From assembly GCF_019655055.1 (NCBI RefSeq), contig NZ_BPFA01000011.1, forward strand, positions 97,939 through 161,938: 64,000 bases of DNA, in the 5' to 3' direction. Each line of letters begins with the position of its first letter. Within the stretch, counting starts at the first letter, position 1. This document shows positions 35,975 through 44,344 of the stretch, piece after piece. This DNA comes from Shewanella sp. MBTL60-112-B2 (GTDB lineage Bacteria > Pseudomonadota > Gammaproteobacteria > Enterobacterales > Shewanellaceae). A program made the translations under genes and the position numbers. Below the pieces are notes generated by a model. That model made no database searches, was not told where the DNA came from, and worked only from the letters and a program-made list of their open reading frames with translations.

Positions 35975-36373
35975 TTAAGGGGCTGCTACAGCCTTCATCA
36001 ATACCTCTGTGGTGTATTTATTATTGTTGATCACAGGGAAGCGATCGTAGGTCTGAAATATTACTCGCCCTTGATATTGGATCATCGCCACCACCCCGTA
36101 ATTGATACTGTTATCTATGCTATCTGCGGGGAGCAGAAACTTAAATGGCACTGGCGCTCTAACAATATTAAAGTTCTTCTGCGCCACAATCACGCCCGGC
36201 GTATCGAGATCAATAATCGCAATCGTTATGGCACTACCTTGAGGAAGAGGTAACTTTTCTAAGTAACCCGCGGCACCATTAACAATCACTGGCGGTTCTT
36301 CTTTGACGGTCACACACGCCGTCAATACCAAGGCACATAAGAGTACGATGCTTTTCTTCATTAATGAGATCAT
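35975..36373 (-). CDS. ybaY: YbaY-family lipoprotein next to tesB
   Basis: Lipoprotein of about 132 residues with signal peptide and lipobox LTAC, then a YbaY-type beta domain: YLEKLPLPQGSAITIAIIDL and APVPFKFLLPADSI correspond to segments of the paralogue at 31630. tesB lies immediately upstream, the same pairing as in E. coli (tesB-ybaY), so the symbol is used by synteny. Start at 36373 chosen because AGGA lies 8 nt before it; the frame extends to 36394 and an inner ATG at 36361 is also possible. Function unknown. Confidence 0.78.
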   Translation of the reverse strand: MISLMKKSIVLLCALVLTACVTVKEEPPVIVNGAAGYLEKLPLPQGSAITIAIIDLDTPGVIVAQKNFNIVRAPVPFKFLLPADSIDNSINYGVVAMIQYQGRVIFQTYDRFPVINNNKYTTEVLMKAVAAP

Positions 36374-36413
36374 GATTCTAATCCTGAATATCAAATATAA
36401 ACTTTAGTCGCTG

Positions 36414-37280
36414 CTATGACTGCTTTGTCATACGGATGAGGCCTTCCTGGGTTGCAGACGCCACCAACTCACCTTGTTGATTAAAGAACTGGCCTCTTAC
36501 AAAGCCTCTGCCACCGCTAGCATTAGGGCTGTCGATGCTATACAAAAGCCACTGACTGAAGTCGAACGGACGGTGGAACCACATCGCGTGATCGATCGTA
36601 GCCATTCGCATTCCAGGAGTCAAAAATGACACTCCATGTGGCTGTGCAGCCGTCACCAAAAAGTTAAAGTCTGATGCGTAGGCGAGCAAGTAATCATGCA
36701 CACAAAAATTATCAGGTAACTTGCCATTGGCGCGGATCCACACATGACGAATAGGCTCGCTGGCTTTAGGTGCGATAGGATCACTTGGGTTGACTAAACG
36801 CATCTCAATCGGCGTATCAGCCATAAACTTCTCAAGTACTTTCGACGGCACCTTGTCTCTCAGTGTCATCGCTAACTCTTGTTGGTTAAGCAGTCCTTCA
36901 GGCCCTTGCACATCAGGCATTATCGCTTGATGTTCATAACCTGCTTCCGCGGTTTGAAAAGAGCAGGTCATATAAAATATAGGCCGGCCTTTCTGGATGG
37001 CTTTAACTCTTCGCGCGCTAAAACTGCCGCCATCGCGCATGATTTCAACATCATAAACGATTGGCAGCTTTTCATCACCCGCACGTAAAAAATAGGAGTG
37101 TAAAGAGTGAACCTTGCGATCAGAACTCACTGTACGCTTCGCTGCGCTTAGGGCTTGCCCCATCACTTGACCACCAAACACATGCCCAAAACCAAGGTCC
37201 TGGCTCTGGCCACGAAACAGTCCCTCTTCGATCTGTTCTAAAGAAAGTAACGCTAAAAGATCATCTAGTACTTGGCTCAT
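36414..37280 (-). CDS. tesB: Acyl-CoA thioesterase II
   Basis: Hydrolyses acyl-CoA to free fatty acid and CoA; a double hot-dog enzyme of 288 residues. [15 protein letters not shown] and [12 protein letters not shown] mark the first hot-dog, and the active-site residues Asp204, Thr228 and Gln278 fall at exactly the E. coli positions. No signal peptide. Transcribed with the downstream ybaY (gap of 40 bases). No strong ribosome binding site is visible before the ATG. Confidence 0.94.
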   Translation of the reverse strand: MSQVLDDLLALLSLEQIEEGLFRGQSQDLGFGHVFGGQVMGQALSAAKRTVSSDRKVHSLHSYFLRAGDEKLPIVYDVEIMRDGGSFSARRVKAIQKGRPIFYMTCSFQTAEAGYEHQAIMPDVQGPEGLLNQQELAMTLRDKVPSKVLEKFMADTPIEMRLVNPSDPIAPKASEPIRHVWIRANGKLPDNFCVHDYLLAYASDFNFLVTAAQPHGVSFLTPGMRMATIDHAMWFHRPFDFSQWLLYSIDSPNASGGRGFVRGQFFNQQGELVASATQEGLIRMTKQS

Positions 37281-37346
37281 TACAACCCAAAAAATCAGCT
37301 AATTATGGGCGTAAGCTTAACTCAAGATCCCCTAAGCTCGCCAGTT

Positions 37347-38282
37347 TTACTCTATATCTATGTGTCGCTGATTGGCCGATGCCTTTGCCCAAGCAAGTAC
37401 CTGAGCCTCGCCACTTCGATGTATGGTAACGGGTTTTGCATGATAGAGCTCATGCCAGCGTTCGGTTATGATCTCAGGTGTACAGTCCTCAGCATTAAAC
37501 CTTCCAGGCGCAAACTCAACTAAAGCAGCGTGACTTATTCCACCAGCAGCGGCGAGTAGATGCTCCCCAGAAGGGCTTTTGGAGCTACAAAGGTACAACA
37601 TGGTTGCGGTAACGGTTGTTTTTGAAAAGAGTGGTTTCACCGTAGACGCTAAATGCGATGCCGTCATCGACGTTACGGCATGTGGAATGATGCTATTGAC
37701 CTTAATACCGTGTTCGGCCCCTTCAAGGTGTAGGCTGTTAACCAGTCCCATCACTGCCATCTTACTGGCGCTAAAACTGGTTTCATACATGTCGCCATAG
37801 ACAGAGCTCGCGCTACTCATTACTACTCGGCCATAGCCTTGGCGCTTCATCAAAGGCCAGACGGCCTGGGTCATATAGAAGGTGCCATTAAGATCGACGT
37901 CTAACTGATGCTTCCAGTTCGATGCACTCATCTGCTCGAATGCACAGGGGTTATGAATGCCTGCATTATTAATTAATATATCAACTCGGCCCCAGCACTG
38001 CAGCACATCATCGAGCATCGTATTGATGTCAGCAGAGTTAGTGACATCCACAGCAAAAGACTTAAATTCTCCACCGAGATCGGTTATCGCCTTTCCACAG
38101 GATTTCAAACCTGAATGAAACTCTAAGTTTAACCTTGTACTTGGGGCAACATCCTTTGTTTGAGTCGTTTCGTTATCCACTAAAACGACTCTTGCTCCTC
38201 GCTCAGCTAAGGCAATCGCATAGGCTCTTCCTAATCCCGATGCAGCTCCTGTAACTATTGCGACCTGTCCCTCAAAACGCAT
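37347..38282 (-). CDS. SDR-family protein with Phe in place of the catalytic Tyr
   Basis: Short-chain dehydrogenase fold, 311 residues, most like the dehydrogenase part of peroxisomal-type multifunctional enzyme 2: TGAASGLGRAYA at the start, NNAGIHNP, and a C-terminal extension of about 60 residues. Catalytic Ser157 (SSASSVYG) and Lys174 are present, but the catalytic Tyr is Phe170: the motif reads FSASK instead of YSASK. Codon 170 is TTT, so the change is a clean substitution in an intact frame. Activity by the normal mechanism should be much reduced. Substrate unknown; it lies just upstream of tesB on the same strand, which hints at lipid-related metabolism. Confidence 0.8.
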   Translation of the reverse strand: MRFEGQVAIVTGAASGLGRAYAIALAERGARVVLVDNETTQTKDVAPSTRLNLEFHSGLKSCGKAITDLGGEFKSFAVDVTNSADINTMLDDVLQCWGRVDILINNAGIHNPCAFEQMSASNWKHQLDVDLNGTFYMTQAVWPLMKRQGYGRVVMSSASSVYGDMYETSFSASKMAVMGLVNSLHLEGAEHGIKVNSIIPHAVTSMTASHLASTVKPLFSKTTVTATMLYLCSSKSPSGEHLLAAAGGISHAALVEFAPGRFNAEDCTPEIITERWHELYHAKPVTIHRSGEAQVLAWAKASANQRHIDIE

Positions 38283-38624
38283 AGCTTCGACCCCTAAGCA
38301 AATCTGCTAATTACAAATGTAGTCGTTGGCAACAATGACAGCTGCCACCTATATCTCAAGCGAGAATGACAGCGCACATTCTTAATGCTCACTTTAAAGA
38401 TGTAATATTGCATACACCCCTGCCTAACAGGTGTGCGCTAGTTCAAAAATATGCAATGAATCAATCCGAAAAATGATAATGCTCAGCAAAGTGTTAAGCC
38501 GACCACTTTTGCAGTTATAAAATCCACTTTTTAGAAGTTGTTAAATTTGCTATGCTTGCGCCAATTAATTTTAATCTTTATGTCATCCTGCTTTGATGTA
38601 AACCTCTGTAAGTAAATATAAACC
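38283..38624. other. Divergent promoter region between SDR and menA
   Basis: 342 bases, AT-rich near menA. TATGCT at about 38551 could be a -10 box for menA, without a good -35. No repeats, hairpins or ORFs stand out. Confidence 0.35.
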
Positions 38625-39509
38625 ATGAATCCTTGGATACTTGCCATCCGCCCTCGCACTTTGCCTGCGGCGATTGGACCACTGCTGGTTGGTAACATGC
38701 TCGCACTGCAACTTGAGCAATTCAGCTTATTCATTGCTGTCACCTCAATGCTTTGCGCCCTGCTACTGCAAATTGCAGTTAACTTAGCCAATGACTATTT
38801 CGACTTTAAGAGCGGTGTTGATACTGCAGAGCGCTTAGGGCCTGTTCGCGTGACCCAGAGCGGCATGCTGACTCCAACAGCCGTGCGTAATGCGATGATC
38901 TTGTGCCTGGTATTAGCATTGCTCGTTGGTTCTTTTCTTATCTACCATGGTGGCTTACCGATTGCCTTCTTAGCGGCAGCGGCCGTTCTTGGCGCCTTAG
39001 GTTATAGCGGTGGTCCTTACCCGTTAGCTTCCCATGGCTTAGGTGAAGTCGCAGCATTTGTGTTTTTTGGCCTTGTGGCAGTAGTCGGCAGTTACTTTTT
39101 ACAAGCCGGTGAAACGACAACTAGCGCTTGGTTACTTGGTAGCGCTATCGGCTTTTTAAACGCGGCGATTATGTTAGTTAATAACACCCGCGATATGGAA
39201 ACCGACATTAAAGCCGGTAAAAAAACCTTAGCGGTTCGTATGGGACTTGAGCAATCTCGTATTTTCTACCAAAGCTTTGTGTTCTTGCCGTTTGCTATCA
39301 TTATCGCAGGCTTCTTTATGGGCGCACTACCAGGCCTGCCAGTACTATTGGCAGGGCTTGCCTTTATCATGGCAAGGACCTTAAGCCGTGACTTTAATGA
39401 AGTGAAAGGCGCTGCACTTAATCCCTTACTTGGACGTACGGCAAAACTGACCATGATATTTAGTGCACTATTTAGTGCCGGTTTGCTGCTTGATATCTTC
39501 ATTGGCTAG
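38625..39509 (+). CDS. menA: 1,4-dihydroxy-2-naphthoate polyprenyltransferase
   Basis: Inner-membrane UbiA-family enzyme (294 residues) that attaches the polyprenyl chain to dihydroxynaphthoate in menaquinone synthesis. About nine membrane helices. The two Asp-rich motifs are visible: NDYFDFKSG (residues 56-64) and NTRDMETD (residues 187-194). Menaquinone is the quinone used for the anaerobic respirations encoded elsewhere in this window (NrfA and the DMSO reductase). Monocistronic, with a terminator at 39531. Confidence 0.94.
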   Translation: MNPWILAIRPRTLPAAIGPLLVGNMLALQLEQFSLFIAVTSMLCALLLQIAVNLANDYFDFKSGVDTAERLGPVRVTQSGMLTPTAVRNAMILCLVLALLVGSFLIYHGGLPIAFLAAAAVLGALGYSGGPYPLASHGLGEVAAFVFFGLVAVVGSYFLQAGETTTSAWLLGSAIGFLNAAIMLVNNTRDMETDIKAGKKTLAVRMGLEQSRIFYQSFVFLPFAIIIAGFFMGALPGLPVLLAGLAFIMARTLSRDFNEVKGAALNPLLGRTAKLTMIFSALFSAGLLLDIFIG

Positions 39510-39530
39510 CCAATGGAACAGAGCTAAAAT

Positions 39531-39562
39531 CAAAAAAGCCTATCATCTGATAGGCTTTTTTA
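39531..39562. terminator. Rho-independent terminator between menA and gnd
   Basis: Stem AAAAAAGCCTATCA / TGATAGGCTTTTTT around a 2-4 base loop between convergent genes. Confidence 0.9.
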
Positions 39563-39586
39563 TGCGAGTAACCTGTCTATAAACGA

Positions 39587-41122
39587 TTAAATCTTATGAA
39601 GACTACGATCACTGCTCCAATTTAAGTGATACTTTTCACCAGCGGGCTTGTCAGTTCGCTCGAAAGTGTGAGCGCCAAAATAGTCACGCTGTCCTTGAAG
39701 TAAACTCGCAGGCAAAGTTTCGCAGCGATAACCATCATAATAAGCCAGAGCTGAGCTGATACAAGGTGCCGGAATACCACTGAGTACCGCATTCGATACT
39801 GTCACTCGCCAAGCTTGCTGCTTTGCCGACAAAGCTGAAGAAAAGGTTTCTGCCATCAACAAGTTTTCGAGCTTACTATCTTGCTGATAAGCCTGAGTAA
39901 TCGACTGTAAGAATGTGGCACGAATTATACAGCCTGCTCGCCAAATCTTAGCTATCTCAGCAAAATCTAACTGCCAGCCCTGCTCTTTCGCTTGCATTGC
40001 CATTAGCTGAAAACCTTGGGCATAACAAGATACTTTGGCACAATACAATGCATTTTCAAGTTGGTCGATAAAGGCGTGTTTATCGATATTCTCTAGCGAT
40101 TTACTTGGCCCCGACAATTGCTGGCTTAGCTGCTGGCGTTGAGTTTTTTGAGTACTCAGGGCGCGAGCATATACAGCCTCGGCGATTGTCGGCGCTGGGC
40201 AACCTATTTGCAGGCTGCTTACTGCCGTCCACAACCCTGTACCTTTTTGGCCGGCCTTATCTAGAATCATTTCAACCAGTGGTGCGCCCGTTAATGGATC
40301 GGCCTGTTTGAGTACATCTGCACTTATCTCCATCAAATAGCTATTTAAGCTACCTTGATTCCAGCGCTCGAATACGCCGCCCACTTCAGCTGCGCTTAAT
40401 CCTAAACCTTGGCTCAACAATTGATATGCTTCGCAAATAAGCTGCATATCGGCATACTCAATGCCGTTATGCACCATCTTCACATAATGACCAGAACCTG
40501 CAGGGCCGATATAAGTGGTGCAAGGCTCGCCATCAATCACAGGGTTGCCAGGCTCAAAACGTTCAATCGGTAGGCCTGTTTTAGCATCGACTTTAGCGGC
40601 AATCGCTTGCCATATTGGCTCAATTCGACTCCAAGCGATTAAGCTGCCACTTGGCATTAAAGACGGGCCAAAACGCGCACCAACTTCACCGCCTGAAACC
40701 GCGCAGCTAAAGAAGGAAAAATCTTTGCTATAACGCTGCTCACGCTCAATGGTGTCAGTCCACAAACTGTTACCTGTATCAATAACGATATCATCGCTTT
40801 CAATACCCGCTTCTATCAGAGACTTACAGACACCATCGACAGGCGCCCCAGCAGGAACAGACAGCAACAGTACTCGTGGCTTTTCTAATTTAGATAACAT
40901 TTCAGAAAGATTGTTACAGCCTAAGATCCGCGGTTCTGTTATCTGCTTTAGGTATTGTTTACGCTCACGTTCTTCTTGCTGCACAGTGTCTTGCACTTTA
41001 TGTTCATCAAGATCGAACGCAGCCACTTTATACTGGTTATCGGCTATATTAAGCGCAAGGTTCTTGCCCATTACACCTAAGCCAATTACACCGATATCAT
41101 AAAGCTGATTTTGGTTATTCAT
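39587..41122 (-). CDS. gnd: 6-phosphogluconate dehydrogenase (decarboxylating)
   Basis: Oxidises 6-phosphogluconate to ribulose 5-phosphate with CO2 release in the pentose phosphate pathway. The 511 residues carry IGLGVMGKNLALNI (nucleotide binding), SAVSGGE-type AVSGGEVGARFGPSLMPSG, GSGHYVKMVHNGIEYADMQ with the catalytic Lys and substrate-binding His-Asn, and LDKAGQKGTGLWT. The C-terminus ends RDYFGAHTFER plus an extension. It lies apart from zwf/pgl. No strong ribosome binding site except GGAA 10 nt upstream. Confidence 0.95.
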   Translation of the reverse strand: MNNQNQLYDIGVIGLGVMGKNLALNIADNQYKVAAFDLDEHKVQDTVQQEERERKQYLKQITEPRILGCNNLSEMLSKLEKPRVLLLSVPAGAPVDGVCKSLIEAGIESDDIVIDTGNSLWTDTIEREQRYSKDFSFFSCAVSGGEVGARFGPSLMPSGSLIAWSRIEPIWQAIAAKVDAKTGLPIERFEPGNPVIDGEPCTTYIGPAGSGHYVKMVHNGIEYADMQLICEAYQLLSQGLGLSAAEVGGVFERWNQGSLNSYLMEISADVLKQADPLTGAPLVEMILDKAGQKGTGLWTAVSSLQIGCPAPTIAEAVYARALSTQKTQRQQLSQQLSGPSKSLENIDKHAFIDQLENALYCAKVSCYAQGFQLMAMQAKEQGWQLDFAEIAKIWRAGCIIRATFLQSITQAYQQDSKLENLLMAETFSSALSAKQQAWRVTVSNAVLSGIPAPCISSALAYYDGYRCETLPASLLQGQRDYFGAHTFERTDKPAGEKYHLNWSSDRSLHKI

Positions 41123-41540
41123 GTAGATTAGTTCCGTAGGTCACAGAGAGTTACCCATCTATTATTTTGTAAAAGCAACAATAAAGATATTCACTTAATG
41201 AGATGATGGGTTTAATTTTGTTAGCGATTATACAGACTTTGGTAACTTAATTACCAGACAAAGCAAAATGAGTTAACAATTAAGTATTAATAATAGGCAT
41301 TAATTATGAACAATAAATTTAGTTCAAAAACAAGAAAGCTGAAACCTAAGTTTCAGCTTTCTTGTTTACTTTTACAGGTTAAGACTAACCCATCAATACG
41401 CAGCGTTCTGTAGTAACGCTGTCACGTTCACTAGGCCGCAGGCCGTTCGCCGCTTCTTGCTCAGCTTGTACCCTCTCAGCCTTCCCTAGGACCTAGAACC
41501 TGCTGGAGCTAAAACCTGCTCTTCCTAGCACCGTCTTTGC
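41123..41540. other. Intergenic region between gnd and acyl-CoA synthetase
   Basis: Holds the gnd promoter region and the terminator at 41328-41367. From 41470 to 41530 the sequence has several AACCTGCT and CCTAG motifs (CCTAGGACCTAGAACC near 41485), echoing the CTAGGTA repeats at 51244. No gene recognised. Confidence 0.5.
41328..41367 (-). terminator. Rho-independent terminator of acyl-CoA synthetase gene
   Basis: Perfect inverted repeat AAACAAGAAAGCTGAAAC / GTTTCAGCTTTCTTGTTT around CTAA. It lies 170 bases after the synthetase stop codon. Confidence 0.85.
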
Positions 41541-43445
41541 TTAAACATGGGCATCAGCATAACCCATGCGGGTTAAGGTGTTACGCACAATATCTAATGT
41601 GGCGGGATCTTCGATAGTTGCTGGTACCTTGTAGTTTTGGTTATCGGCAATATTACGCATGGTGCCGCGTAAAATCTTACCACTGCGAGTCTTAGGCAAC
41701 TTTTGCACCGCGCTCACTAACCTAAATGAAGCTACCGGACCTATCTCTTGACGCACTAAACTCCTTAGTTGTCGGTTAAGTTCATCCTCATCCAGCGTAA
41801 CTCCTTTCTTCAATACCACCAGCCCTAACGGTACTTGGCCCTTTAGTACATCTTTTACGCCAATGACTGCGGCCTCAGCAACAGCTTCATGCTGGCAGAG
41901 CACCTCTTCAAAACGCCCGGTAGATAATCTGTGACCGGCCACATTAATGATGTCATCGATTCGGCTCATAATATACAGATAGCCATCTTCATCTTTATAA
42001 CCCGCATCGCCAGTTAAATAGTAACCCGGATACATTGACAGATAGCTATCTTGATAGCGCTGCTCGTTTTGCCAGAGCGTGGTCAGTGTACCGGGTGGTA
42101 ATGGCAATTTAATCACCACATTGCCTGATTCATTAGCGCTAACTTCATCGCCCATTACATCGACAACATCAATTTGATAACCGGGCACCGCTAATGCAGG
42201 CGAACCCGCCTTGACCTTGACTGGTGCATAGCCCATCAAGTTAGCCGCTACTGGCCAACCAGTTTCAGTCTGCCACCAGTGGTCAATCACAGGTTTTCTT
42301 AATCTATCTTCTGTCCAATGCAAGGTATCGGGATCGCAGCGCTCACCGGCGAGAAACACCGTCTTTAAGCAACTTAAATCGACATCCTTAAGAAAGTCGC
42401 CATAAGGATCATCTCGCTTAATCGCGCGAATAGCCGTTGGTGCGGTAAAGAAGCTCTTCACCTTATACTGAGCAATCGTTCGCCAAAATGCCCCAGGATC
42501 AGGCGTACCAATAGGTTTGCCTTCATACATAATGCTGGTCGCGCCGACTAATAACGGCCCATAAACAATATAGGAATGACCGACAACCCAGCCCACATCC
42601 GATGCAGCCCAAAACGTATCGCCGCAGTCGATGTCATAAATATGCTTCATCGACCAAGCAAGTGCCACTGCATGGCCGCCATTATCGCGCACTACACCTT
42701 TAGGCTGACCCGTAGTGCCTGAGGTATACAGAATATACAGTGGGTCGTTTGCATCAAGAGGCTGGCAATCGATATCAGGCGCAATAGCAACGGCGCTTTG
42801 CCAGTCTTGATCTCGCTCAGGTAAAAGCGTGGCCTCTAGCTGACTTCTATTTAATATCAGGCAAGAATCGACTTGATGGGAAGCTTGAGCTAGCGCGGCA
42901 TCCAGCAGAGGCTTATAGGCGATTACACCTGAAGGCTCAATGCCGCAGGAAGCCGACAGTATAAGCTTAGGTTTAGCATCATTAATACGGGTTGCCAGTT
43001 CATTTGCAGCAAAGCCACCAAATACCACAGAGTGAATCGCGCCAATACGGGCACAGGCTAGCATGGCGAAAGCTGTTTCTGGCACCATGGGCATATAGAT
43101 CACCACTCTGTCGCCTTTCTTAACGCCGATGGAGTCCATATAACCCGCGAGTCGACTCACCTGCGCCTGCAGTTCTCGATAAGAGATCCCATATTCACAG
43201 TCGGTAACCGGGCTAACATACTGCAAGGCTATTTGCTCGCCTCGCCCAGCTTCTACATGTCTGTCGACGGCGTTGTAGCAGGTATTCATCTTGCCACCTT
43301 TAAACCAATGATAAAAAGGCGCCTCGCTTTTATCTAAGACTTTATCCCATGATGAAAACCAATCAACCTTGCTTGCTGCCTCAGCCCAGAATGATTCTGG
43401 TACGGAGATGGATTTGGCATGTAGCTGCTTATTTTTATCTATCAC
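41541..43445 (-). CDS. Acyl-CoA synthetase of the propionyl-CoA synthetase (PrpE) type
   Basis: AMP-forming acyl-CoA ligase of 634 residues. Seen: the ACS N-terminal domain (WFKGGKMNTCYNAVDRHV), YTSGTTGQPKGV (AMP-binding P-loop), WWQTETGWP, LTGDAGYKDEDGYLYIMSRIDD and the C-terminal Lys in RSGKILRG. The WWQTETGWP form (no Gly-Thr) and the substrate-pocket region match propionyl-CoA synthetases and related short-chain enzymes rather than acetyl-CoA synthetase. Start at 43445 (GTG) chosen because GGAG lies 8 nt before it; the frame is open to 43469. Divergent from liuR, so a role in branched-chain or propionate metabolism is likely, but the acid substrate is inferred. Confidence 0.85.
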   Translation of the reverse strand: MIDKNKQLHAKSISVPESFWAEAASKVDWFSSWDKVLDKSEAPFYHWFKGGKMNTCYNAVDRHVEAGRGEQIALQYVSPVTDCEYGISYRELQAQVSRLAGYMDSIGVKKGDRVVIYMPMVPETAFAMLACARIGAIHSVVFGGFAANELATRINDAKPKLILSASCGIEPSGVIAYKPLLDAALAQASHQVDSCLILNRSQLEATLLPERDQDWQSAVAIAPDIDCQPLDANDPLYILYTSGTTGQPKGVVRDNGGHAVALAWSMKHIYDIDCGDTFWAASDVGWVVGHSYIVYGPLLVGATSIMYEGKPIGTPDPGAFWRTIAQYKVKSFFTAPTAIRAIKRDDPYGDFLKDVDLSCLKTVFLAGERCDPDTLHWTEDRLRKPVIDHWWQTETGWPVAANLMGYAPVKVKAGSPALAVPGYQIDVVDVMGDEVSANESGNVVIKLPLPPGTLTTLWQNEQRYQDSYLSMYPGYYLTGDAGYKDEDGYLYIMSRIDDIINVAGHRLSTGRFEEVLCQHEAVAEAAVIGVKDVLKGQVPLGLVVLKKGVTLDEDELNRQLRSLVRQEIGPVASFRLVSAVQKLPKTRSGKILRGTMRNIADNQNYKVPATIEDPATLDIVRNTLTRMGYADAHV

Positions 43446-43815
43446 AATGCTGACTCCACTTGCTAACACTCAGCTAAATAAGGCTCTACCGCAATAGATA
43501 GCGAGCAATTTATGTTCATTTATGCTTAAGCGCATTATGCTCCTGCGTTCAAAAAATCCCCATTAGACCTTAGAATAGGTAGTAACAAGCCATATCCGCA
43601 TTCAGTCTTACATTGCAAACCACATACTAACTATTTGTTTTAAAACTACAAACTAACCTCACCCCGTCATTCGGCAGTGTGATTATTCATATGTTCTCAA
43701 GCTTTGTGGCAAGTGCAATTGACATGAAAATCACTTTCATCACTCGAGGCAAACTTTACCTTTACGTAAACTTCATATATCGTGCAATTAATGTAAACAA
43801 ATATGGTGTTTTTTG
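43446..43815. other. Divergent regulatory region acyl-CoA synthetase / liuR
   Basis: 370 bases that must hold promoters for the synthetase and for liuR. The only strong signal is the LiuR-type operator at 43754-43775. No small ORF or RNA is evident. Confidence 0.5.
43754..43775 (+). promoter_or_regulatory. Putative LiuR operator upstream of liuR
   Basis: Contains CTTTACC...ACGTAAACTTCA with the palindrome TTTACGTAAA at 43761-43770. It matches the site upstream of ivdA (30353-30374) at 18 of 22 positions. It lies 41 bases before the liuR start, consistent with autoregulation of the liu operon. Confidence 0.72.
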
Positions 43816-44214
43816 ATGGTAGAGAATCAACTCTCACAAACGACATACTCAATTAGTGAACTATCTAAAGAGTTTGATATCACTACCCGTAGTATTCGTT
43901 TCTATGAAGATCAGGGCCTATTAAAGCCTAAACGCCGTGGTCAGACACGGATCTACAACCTTAAAGATAGGGTAAGACTCAAGCTTATTTTACGGGGTAA
44001 GCGTTTAGGTTTTTCATTGGCAGAAACCAGACGTTTATTCGAACTTTACGATGCAGATAAGAATAGCAGTAGCCAACTACACACCATGCTTGAGCTAGTA
44101 GAAGAAAAGAAAGTCTCATTGCAGCAGCAAATGGACGATATCAAAGTGGTGTTAATGGAGCTCAATTCTGCCGAGCAACAATGCCGCGATGCATTAGCCA
44201 ACAATGCTCAATAA
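43816..44214 (+). CDS. liuR: MerR-family regulator of branched-chain degradation (LiuR)
   Basis: MerR-family regulator of 132 residues. The helix-turn-helix is visible as YSISELSKEFDITTRSIRFY followed by EDQGLLKPKRRGQTRIY (about residues 11-47), and the rest is a coiled dimerisation helix. There is no metal-binding Cys pair in the loop (a single Cys near the C-terminus), fitting a regulator of catabolism and not of metals. The ATG at 43816 is used; an in-frame TTG directly precedes it. Naming follows the known leucine-operon regulator and its position 130 bases before liuA, with a shared operator sequence at ivdA. Confidence 0.88.
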   Translation: MVENQLSQTTYSISELSKEFDITTRSIRFYEDQGLLKPKRRGQTRIYNLKDRVRLKLILRGKRLGFSLAETRRLFELYDADKNSSSQLHTMLELVEEKKVSLQQQMDDIKVVLMELNSAEQQCRDALANNAQ

Positions 44215-44344
44215 AGGGCAAGCGCTAATATCAAGTCATTATATAAAGCATAATTTAACCATCTAATAAATAAGATGGATTTAGCAAGTATCACGGCAAA
44301 GATCAGTGAGCTTAAAACCAGACACATTGACAGGACACAAGCAA

